From: Tricholoma matsutake
Lineage: Eukaryota; Basidiomycota; Agaricomycetes; Agaricales; Tricholomataceae
Assembly (NCBI GenBank): GCA_026075535.2
Contig: AP026550.1
Location: 3,348,001 to 3,412,000, forward strand
DNA length: 64,000 nucleotides
Direction of reading: 5' to 3'
In this document: piece after piece, positions 56,111-64,000 of the stretch
How the letters are laid out: each line of letters begins with the position of its first letter
How positions within the stretch are numbered: position 1 is the stretch's first letter
Program-made: the position numbers and the translations under genes
Notes under the pieces: model-generated
Told to the model about the DNA's origin: nothing
Databases searched by the model: none
What the model saw: the letters and a program-made list of their open reading frames with translations, nothing else

Positions 56111-59100
56111 GGGTGGCCTGCCTCGATGCCAGGTACCACCGAACTTTCTGTCTGCTCTGTACTACTAGCCACTTTGAAGAATCAATCTATGCGTTTAGAT
56201 GTCAAAGTGGTAGGGACAGGCAGAGGAAAAGCCATCAAAACCGAAGCCCTACTCGACTCTGGAGCGGGAGGGATATTCATGAGTCACAAATTTGCAGAGA
56301 GCAGCAGATTCAAGCTGCACCCCCTGGAGCAGGTGATCAAGGTCAAGAATGTGGACGGAACCCCAAACAAGAAGGGGGAGATTTCCCACTATGCCAGGGG
56401 ACTCTTGACGATCAATGGAAGAACCTTCCCAACGACCTTCCTCATCACAGGATTGGGAAAGGAATCGGTCATCTTGGGCCTGCCATGGCTCAGAAGAATC
56501 AATCCAGTAATTGACTGGAGAATTGGAACCTTCCAATTCAGGATGAATGACAAGACCCATCCTGAATTCTCATATGGAAGAGGAAGAACCCTTATTGGTA
56601 GGGTACAGACCAAGAAAACTGACAATGAACACTTGTCATGGCACCAGAGGGGAACCAAAAAGAAGAAGAACCCCCTAGACATGACGAAAGAAGAACGACA
56701 GGCATGGTGCTGAGGCATCATTGCTAGAGACCAAGAGAAGCTCACCCTCAAGAAGAAAGCTGCTGAGGAAGAATGGGCACAATGGAAAAAGGTGGCCACC
56801 AGAGAACTGGAGAGGTTGGCTGCCAGAAAAGAAGAAGGACGACTGGCAGAGGCCTGAATAGTCGCGAAAGCAAGGGAAGTGACAGCCCTGAGAAAGAAGA
56901 AAGAAGAACTGGCAAAAGAAGAACACTGAGAGAAATGCTGAAGAGTCGTCACCAAGGCAAAACTGATGGGAGGAGTCCTCCACGAAGAACCAAGAAGAAG
57001 CAAGATGCCCGTCAAGACAAGAAAAGCAATGATCGAAGAAATCGACGACGAAGAGATCATGATCACGACTCTTCAAGATGCAGAGCCCATAGGGCCACAA
57101 GACAAAGAAGACATTGGGAAGGAAAACCCAGCATTGGCAAACCACAAACAGGCAATGGAACAGGCAATGGAACAAACAGAAGGGACACCCAAACAGGAAA
57201 TTGCAGACGATGAACTACTGATTGCCTACATCTGAGGAGAACCCATCATTGGAATATTTGAACTGGCTAAAATGCCACTGACAGAAGAGTACAACGAACC
57301 AAGGTACTCATATTCTCAGATGACGAAGACCATCTCTCAGATCGTGAAGGCAAAAGGATCACCACAATACACATATGGACAGAGTATCTGGATTAGGGCA
57401 AAAACATTGGTCTCACAGCACCTGACACACAAGAAGGAAGGAGACCCTGAACAAAAGACCCTAGATGAACTACTCCCCAAACAGTATAAGGAGTACCGAC
57501 GGATATTCAAAAAGGAAGCATTGGAACGATTCCCAGAATCAAGACCCTGGGATCATGTGATCAAACTGAAACCAGACTTTGTGGCAAAGGATTGTAGGGT
57601 TTACCCATTATCACCAGCGGAACAGAAGAAGCTCGACGAGTTCCTCGATGAAAGCCTGCAGAAAGGATACATTCGACCATCGAAATCGCCCATGGCATCG
57701 CCATTCTTCTTCATTGCAAAGAAGGACTCGGATGCGCTACAACCCTGCCAAGATTACAGGTACTTGAACAATGGAACGATCAAGAACACCTACCTGCTGC
57801 CACTGGTAGGAGACCTGTTGGACAAACTAAGAGGGGCAAAATGGTTTACGAAATTGGACATCCGATGGGGATATCACAACGTCAGAATCAAGGATGGAGA
57901 TCAATGGAAGGCAGCCTTCAAGACAAATTGGGGGCTGTTTGAACCAACGGTGATGTTCTTTGGATTATGCAACTCACTGGCGACCTTCCAGGCAATGATG
58001 AACGAGATATTCCATGACATGATCAGAGAAGGATGGCTCGTGATTTACATGGATGACATCCTGATATTCTCCAAGGATCAGAATGAACACCAGGAAAGGA
58101 CAAAGAGGGTACTGCAAAGACTGGCAGAAAACGACTTATACCTGAAACCAGAGAAATGCAAATTCGACATCCACGAAGTGGAATTCTTGGGTCTGATCAT
58201 CTGACCCAATGAAATTGCCATGGACAACACAAAACTGGCAGGTATACAGGATTGGCTGACCCCGACAAATGTGAAAGCAGTCAGATCTTTCCTGGGATTT
58301 GGAAACTTCTACAGGAAGTTTATCGGACATTTTGTGGAGACAAGCAGGCTGCTTAATGAACTGACGAAGAAGAACAAAATGTTTGACTGGACAACGGAAT
58401 GCGAACAAGCCTTTCAGATGCTGAAAAGGAAATTTGCAGAAGCACCGGTACTGCTAATGCCAGACCCAACGAAACCATTCACAATCAAATCAGATGCCTC
58501 AAAACATGTGACAGGAGGAGTGCTGAGACAGAGGGATATGAATGGGGACTGGCATCCGTGCGGATATATATCGCATGCGCTAACACCAATGGAACAGAAC
58601 TATGAGATTTACGACAGGGAGCTGCTAGTGATAGTACGATTGCTAGAGACCTGGAGACACTACCTACTGGGTTCAGGACACCCAGTGGTAATCCTGTCAG
58701 ACCACAAGAACTTGACATACTTCCGAATGGTGCAGAAACTGAACAGATGACGCGCAAGATGGAGCTTATTCCTATTGGAATTCGACTTGCAACTTGTCCA
58801 CATACCTGGATCACAGATGGTACAGAGCGATGCGCTATCACGGAGAGCGGACCACATACCAGCAGAAGACAATGATAATGAAGACGTCACGATGCTGCCA
58901 GAAACAGTATTTGTGAAATTTGTTGACACGGAAATGCATGACTTGCTCACAGGGAGCATCATGAAAGACAACCTGGTGAAGAGTGCAATCGAGGCGCTAA
59001 AGACCAAAGGAACACCGCCGATAAAATTGGCATTGGAAGACTGGAAGATAGAAGATGGCCTTCTATTCTTCCAAGACAGGTGCTATGTCCCCGACAATGG

Positions 59101-60359
59101 AGATCTACGAAAGAAGCTGGTGCAAAAGTACCATGAAGGAGTGACCAGCGGACACCCAGGACAATGGCAAACAACCGAAATAATCAGGAGAGACTACTGG
59201 TGGCCAGGGATGATGACATACATCAAGAACTACATTGCTGGATGTGCAATATGCCAGCAAATAAAGGTCAACATGCACCCGATGAACCCCCTGCTACAAC
59301 CAATCAAATCTGAAGTGACAAGACCATTCGCGATGGTGATGACAGATTTCATAACCGACCTACCGGAGTCTGAGGGTTATGATGCACTCATGGTCATGGT
59401 AGACCATGGGCTTATGAAGGGGGTAATTTTTATCCCTTGCAGGAAAACTGTGGATGCATTGGGAGTGGCCACCCTCTATCTAGACAATGTCTACAAACGA
59501 TTCGGCCTCCCAGACAAGATCATCTCCGACAGAGATCCCAGATTCGCCTTGCAGCTCTTCCAGGAGCTAGGAAGACTGCTCGGAATCAAGCTGGCAATGA
59601 GCACGGCATACCACCCCCAGACCGATGGAGAGACAGAATGGGTGAATCAAGAAGTAGAAGTGTACCTGCAAATCTTCTGCTCGAACAACCAGGAGAATTA
59701 GAAGCACCTCCTGACCACGGAGTTCATGCACAACCAGAGGACACACTCCGTACAGAAGAACTCCCCATTCTACCTCATGATGGGCTATGAGCCCAAGGCG
59801 ATCCCACTCCCCTACCTGAAAATGAACATACCGGCCATAGAAAAGTGAATCGTCGCACTACAACAGGCCCGAGATGAAGCAAAGGCAACTCACGAGTTAG
59901 CCAGACAGATGATGGCAGAAAGAATGACAAGGCACTTCACCCCATTCAAAGAAGGAGACAGTGTGGCTAGAAGCAAAGAACCTCAGAACGACCCACGCAA
60001 CAAAGAAGCTCGCACTGAAAAGAGAAGGACCATTCCCTATTGAGAAGGTCCTGAGCCCACTCTCCTATTGACTGAAGTTGCCAGAACAGTGGAAAATACA
60101 CCTGGTATCCCACGCGGCACTTCTTTCTCCATACAAAGAAACCGAAGCACACAGTCCGAACTTCCCAGAACCGCCGCCTGATCTGATAGAAGGCAAATCG
60201 GAGTATGAAGTGGAAGCGATCATCAGACACAAGAAGAGAGGAAGAACCATGCACTTCCTAGTGAAATGGGTTGGGTACCCAACCTTGGAGAACTCATGGG
60301 AACCCGAGGGAAACCTGAAACACGCCAAGAGAATCCTGGGGGCATATAAACAGCGATGA
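56111..60359 (+). pseudogene. Gypsy-4 pol (protease, RT, RNase H, integrase, chromodomain)
   Basis: Protease has TEALLDSGAGGIFMSH and LGLPWLRRINPVIDW. A long Lys/Glu-rich linker precedes RT, which has VIYMDDILIFS. RNase H has [14 protein letters not shown] and [11 protein letters not shown]. The integrase zinc region ends CAICQQ, and its core has Asp in MTDFITDLPES, Asp in IISDRDPRF and Glu in DGETEWVNQ. One shift near 59960 leads into the C-terminal domain and a chromodomain (YEVEAIIRHKKRGRTMHFLV). Stops lie at 56711, 56855, 57233, 58202, 58748, 59699 (TAG), 59845 and elsewhere, nearly all TGA. All RT and integrase catalytic residues are preserved. Confidence 0.93.
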
Positions 60360-60476
60360 CAGCTGTAGAACCCTCAGACTGAAAACACCCATCAGACCGA
60401 AGAAATCACAGAATGCTCCCCCCCCCCATCGATGCTTCACAGACCAAACCAATTACAAAACACACCACCTAGATGA

Positions 60477-60932
60477 ATGGTCATTGACCAAAGACCATTG
60501 ATGAACATACTCCCAGGCAGACCCTTGTGGATATGCCCGCATGGGATTCCCTTCTGGATAACAGGGGACAACTGGATAAGAAGGGTGTCCTTGACCTGTC
60601 CAAAATGCTGCCTCTTTGCCTGGAGGAGCATGAAAGCGGACTACACCTGGGTGAGGACCCAATATGAAGAGTGGTGTTTTGAAGAAGAATGGGATGGGGA
60701 AGACTACATCTCAGAGGACTTCTACGTCGACTGGACGGGGCTTCGCCTGGGCATGAGGCCACTAGCGGGTGTGAGCAGGCCCCTATGGATTGACCTCCAG
60801 TGGAACACCCACTACGATGAAGAGAGCAGATATGGCCTGGCAAAGAGGCTCCTGCTTGGAGAACACGGAGAACTGGGAACACTGTTATGCTCCAACCGAT
60901 TTCCTCAGACCCCGATCTGCTCCACCTCCTGA
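60477..60932 (+). CDS. Gypsy-4 small third ORF, unknown
   Basis: An uninterrupted 151-codon frame between pol and the 3' LTR, in sense orientation. It encodes a Trp- and Cys-containing protein (CPKCCLFAW, EEWCFEEEWDGEDY). I do not recognise the family, and coding status rests only on length and lack of stops in an element that otherwise has many. The reverse strand is also open (60882-60481), so chance openness is possible. Confidence 0.4.
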   Translation: MVIDQRPLMNILPGRPLWICPHGIPFWITGDNWIRRVSLTCPKCCLFAWRSMKADYTWVRTQYEEWCFEEEWDGEDYISEDFYVDWTGLRLGMRPLAGVSRPLWIDLQWNTHYDEESRYGLAKRLLLGEHGELGTLLCSNRFPQTPICSTS

Positions 60933-60989
60933 ACAGAGAAAAGAAGATAGTGATCGAAGTCAGTGACTTCGAAGATAGAGAGAGGGTGA

Positions 60990-61465
60990 TGTTATGATTT
61001 TGCTATCATAATCCAGGACGACCAGATGTATGCCGGCAAGACTGGGTACTTCATTTTTCCTTCGCATTTGACTTGACTCATTCTGACGGGAGATGCTTTG
61101 ATGCCTGACTCCCATCATTTGACATGCTGTGCCACAGCATCCCTTGACATCAGACCCTTGACATCAGATCCGTGATGTCGGATGCCTCATGCTTGGCATG
61201 AGGCTTATTGTTCTATTGTTCTTTCTATTATTACTTGACAAGGATCTTGTACTTTGATTGGATGATAGACATCTCTGAACCATATATAAGCTACAGTAAT
61301 ACTACCTGTATTCCTTAGCTTGACCTAATTCAACCTATGGTCTTAAACTCAACTCGAACAACTTGACAGTCTAAGAAGCCTTTAGCTGTGATAACCCAAA
61401 CTCGACAGTTGGAAAGCCTCCAACTGTGATACACGAACAAATGGTATACTCAGAAAGCCTCTGAG
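60990..61465 (+). repeat. Gypsy-4 3' LTR, cut by Gypsy-3b
   Basis: Begins TGTTATGATTTTGC after GATAGAGAGAGGGTGA and matches the 5' LTR, including the first three hairpins, up to CTCTGAG, where Gypsy-3b is inserted. It lacks the tandem duplication present in the 5' LTR. Confidence 0.9.
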
Positions 61466-62171
61466 TGTCAAGAACCATTCCTTGCCCGATCGGAACCCGC
61501 ATCCATCCGACCCTTTCCCGCATGTCGAACCTGATTTTTGTCTACGCCTCCTGATTTTGTTCCCGGCTGCCTTGCACTGCCCACACTGCTGTGCACCAGG
61601 CTGCCTTGTACAGCATCCATGGCTGCCTTCCCAAGGCTGCCATCTCTATTGCAAATTCGACTATGAATTCCTGTGCGGCTCCCACTAGATAATTTATCTA
61701 CGCAGTCAAGACACTGCCACAGTCTTTGTTCCTGTTCCGCATTATTCCAGACTACAGTATTTAAGCTTAGTTAGTTTTGCCTTGTATTCCTCAGTTCGTA
61801 TAACGACATAGACTCAACTTTAATCTGCCAATCCAAACCTCCTTCTACTCCAACCTCAGTTCTCTAAGAGTCTGAACTCCATTTGACTCGACCTCCAGTC
61901 TCCCTCTGAAGTTCTAACCTGATCTGAACTTAACCTAAGTCCCTCTGTACTCCTTCCCATGTTTACCCACACTTTCCCGCTCCTACCTCCAAACCTCCAA
62001 CTTGAAATTAGGACACCAGACGAGGTGAAGGGTGCAGCTTCTTACAAGCTGAAGCCAAGTCCTTTCCGTATCCCTTCCTGCAGAATCTGCAACGACCCAA
62101 CAACCCTCCGTAAACAACACCCGCAGCGTCCGATCAGATTCCAATGAACCTTCTAGGATCAGTTCTTAACA
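61466..62171 (+). repeat. Gypsy-3b 5' LTR
   Basis: TGTCAAGAACCATTCC to GTTCTTAACA, closely matching the Gypsy-3 LTRs with mainly CpG-type changes and a few small indels. Confidence 0.93.
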
Positions 62172-62211
62172 GTATATACAAACTCTCACTTCACTTGTCC
62201 ATTTCCTCTCT

Positions 62212-64000
62212 ATGACCCCTATGGAGACCCGCCAGCGCACAACAAGAAATTCCCAATGCACCGGTACTATTCCAGGGATCTCTGCAATCCAGCAATCCAC
62301 CCTTTCTGACCCTCAACCCGCCACTACTTTTGGAGTGTCTTCCAGACCCTCAAACATCTTCTGACAAATCGGCTCAGGAGCCCCCTCAATCAGTGCCAAT
62401 CTCATGTCCAACCATGCTGTTAAGAACTGATCCTGGAAGGTTTGTCGGAATCCGATCAGACACTGCGGGTGTTATTTATGGAAGGTTGTTGGGTCGTTGC
62501 GGATTCGGCGGGAGGGGAAACAGAAAGGACTTGGCTTCAGCTTGTAAGAAGCTGTGCCCTTCACCTCATCTGGTGTCCTAATTCCAAGTTGGAGGTTTGG
62601 AGGTAGGAACAGGAAAGTGCGGGAAAACACAGGAAGGAGTACAGAGGGACTTAGGTTAAGTTCAGATCAGGTTAGAACTTCAGAGGGAGACTGGAGGTTG
62701 AGTCGAATGGAGTTCAGACTCTTAGAGTACTGAGGTTGGAGTAGAAGGAGGTTTGGATTGGCAGATTAAAGTCGAGTCTATGTCGATATACGAACTGAGG
62801 AATACAAGGCGAAACTAACTAAGCTTAAATACTGTAGTCCAGAATAATGTGGAACAGGAATGAAGACTGCAGCAGTGTCTTGACTGCATAGATAAATTAT
62901 CTAGCGGGAGCCGCACAGGAATCTGTAGTCGAATTTGCAATAGAGATGGCAGCCTTGGAAAGGCAGCCATGGATGCTGTACAGGGCAGCCTGATGCACAG
63001 CAGTGTGGGCAGTGCAAGGCGGCCAGGAACAAAATTGGGAGGCGTAGACAAAAGTCATGTTCGATGTGCAGGAAAGGGTCAGATAGATGCAGGTTCTGAT
63101 CGGGTGAGGAACGGTTCTTGACACATGCCCCGCAACCTTCCAGCAACCCAGAAGTTTTTCGATCAAGAACTCCCCTTGAGTACGTAGGGGGCATCAACCA
63201 GCCTGAACCCTTCAGGTTGGAAGATCCTGGTCTAGAGGATGGACCCCCCAGCAGACCCGATGACCCTAGTGGTCCTGACAGCCCTGGGGGTGACCCCAAT
63301 CCCAATGATCCTGAGGATCAACCTCCCGCGGGGGAAAACCCTGATCCACGGGATAGGTTCATAGATGTTCTTTACGACCTCTCGGAGAGTATCCACACCC
63401 TCCGACAAAACAACACACCCAAGACCAAGAAAATCAAAGTTTGCAACCCCGACACCTTTGATGGCTCCAACCCAAAGAAACTTAGAGACTTCCTAGTCTC
63501 GTGTAATCTTCATTTCCACGACCATCTGCACGTATTTTCTTCTGATGAGAAAAAGATCATATTTATCCTTTCTTATCTCAAGGGATCAGCTCTCAGTTGG
63601 TTTGAACCTGGTCTTAATGACCCGACTGATTCTGCACACTGGATGTGGGATTATGAAGCTTTCCTTGCCAAGCTAGAGAGCAACTTTGGCCTGCATGACC
63701 CAGTCGGGGATGCAGAAAAAGCCCTTTCCAACTTAGCAATAAAAAAAGGTGGTCACATCACAAAGTATAACATTGACTTCTGGGAGTTAGCTTCTAGGGT
63801 CAACTGGAATGAAGCAGCCCTCCGTGACCGCTATTTCCGCGGTCTTCTGCTCCAACTTTGCATAGAAGTCCTTCGTGGTGGTAAACCCGACACCCTTGCA
63901 GAACTGCGCTTGAAAGCGCAGGACTGCGACGATATCTACTGGATGCAGGAGGATGAAACCCGATTCAAAACTAAGAATTCCAGAAACTCTTCTACCCCTG
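62212..64000 (+). pseudogene. Gypsy-3b gag, interrupted by a solo LTR and the window end
   Basis: ATG 62212 corresponds to ATG 37188 in Gypsy-3. A TGA lies at the codon that is CAA in Gypsy-3 (after SNIF), consistent with an ancestral CGA. The frame is split at 62417 and resumes at 63129 once the solo LTR is removed. It then runs open through the Pro-rich part and the capsid (KKLRDFLVSCNLHF ... GSALSWFEPGL) to the window end. Confidence 0.88.
62418..63123 (-). mobile_element. Solo LTR of the Gypsy-3 family
   Basis: 706 bp in reverse orientation, from TGTTAAGAAC to GGTTCTTGACA, flanked by a perfect 5-bp target duplication CATGC (62413-62417 and 63124-63128). It is the product of recombination between the two LTRs of an element that had inserted into its own relative. 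Confidence 0.95.

Larger units (their letters stand above)
54301..61465 (+). mobile_element. Gypsy-4: Ty3/gypsy element with a structured leader
   Basis: A 672-bp 5' LTR (54301-54972), gag starting 17 nt after it, pol in the -1 frame, a C-terminal chromodomain, a small extra ORF, a purine tract (GATAGAGAGAGGGTGA) and a 3' LTR from 60990 that is cut at 61465 by Gypsy-3b. Most interruptions are single stops, largely TGA. The right target duplication is not visible. Confidence 0.93.
61466..64000 (+). mobile_element. Gypsy-3b: second copy of the Gypsy-3 family (runs off the window)
   Basis: A 706-bp 5' LTR (61466-62171) followed by the same leader and gag as Gypsy-3, interrupted by a solo LTR of the same family in reverse orientation. 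The insertion lies within the Gypsy-4 3' LTR. The left flank is CTGAG. The element continues past 64000. Confidence 0.93.

Noticed and set aside
36439..61465. Possibility that TGA is read as an amino acid, since so many retroelement stops are TGA
   Set aside because: ZNHIT2 ends at a TGA at the expected C-terminus, copies of the same gene show CAA against TGA as expected from CGA decay, and the LTR substitutions show the same CpG process. Recoding is not needed.

Overview
The window is nuclear DNA from a filamentous fungus, most likely an Agaricomycete (inference). The two host genes at the left end have very short GT-AG introns (about 45-65 nt) and match eukaryotic families: a Dbp9-type DEAD-box helicase on the minus strand and a ZNHIT2-type zinc-finger HIT protein on the plus strand, diverging from a 140-bp intergenic gap. 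From about 4.3 kb to the right end, everything I can identify is mobile DNA. I find no prokaryotic operon, rRNA, intact tRNA or CRISPR array.

Layout. 51-3997: Dbp9 and ZNHIT2. 4471-4811 plus 9139-9252: a ~178-bp tandem repeat split by two Ty1/copia elements, Copia-1 (4812-9138, TSD CTCAA, gag deleted) and Copia-2 (9253-14713, TSD AAACT, nearly intact). 15291-20980: Gypsy-1, a chromodomain Ty3/gypsy element. 20981-24162: non-coding repeats, with a foldback element carrying a tRNA-like sequence and a hAT-like element Y1 (22225-23516, 8-bp TSD GCCATTTA). 24163 to about 53430: a minus-strand gypsy element (Gypsy-5) split by a nest of insertions. 54301-61465: Gypsy-4. 61466 to the window end: a second copy of the Gypsy-3 family (Gypsy-3b), itself split by a solo LTR (62418-63123, TSD CATGC).

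The nest is the main structural result. Inside Gypsy-5 lies a non-autonomous LTR element, L1 (25949-48104). Inside the open reading frame of L1 lies a hAT-like element X1 (27685-47398, TSD TCAATACC). Inside X1 lies minus-strand Gypsy-2 (28876-46794, TSD GTCGT/GTCAT). Inside the gag of Gypsy-2 lies plus-strand Gypsy-3 (36439-44192, TSD GAAGG). Removing each insertion restores the reading frame or sequence of its host. Separately, the gag of Gypsy-5 is split by hAT-like Y2 (50552-53007, TSD CTTCTCCC), which contains X2 (50628-52237, TSD TCTAGGAC), a relative of X1.

Two themes run through the window. First, decay is strongly CpG-biased: LTR pairs differ almost only at CpG/TpG/CpA sites, nearly all in-frame stops are TGA (as expected from CGA), and three catalytic aspartates were lost through CpG to CpA changes. 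This fits cytosine methylation of transposons. Second, several elements carry unusual non-coding structure: the X-type elements contain repeated intron-like modules, the Gypsy-4 leader carries a series of hairpins with different stems but a common AAGCC loop, Gypsy-4 has a canonical -1 frameshift heptamer before the gag stop, and Gypsy-3 carries an antisense cysteine-rich coiled-coil ORF between pol and the 3' LTR. Element names here are local labels.
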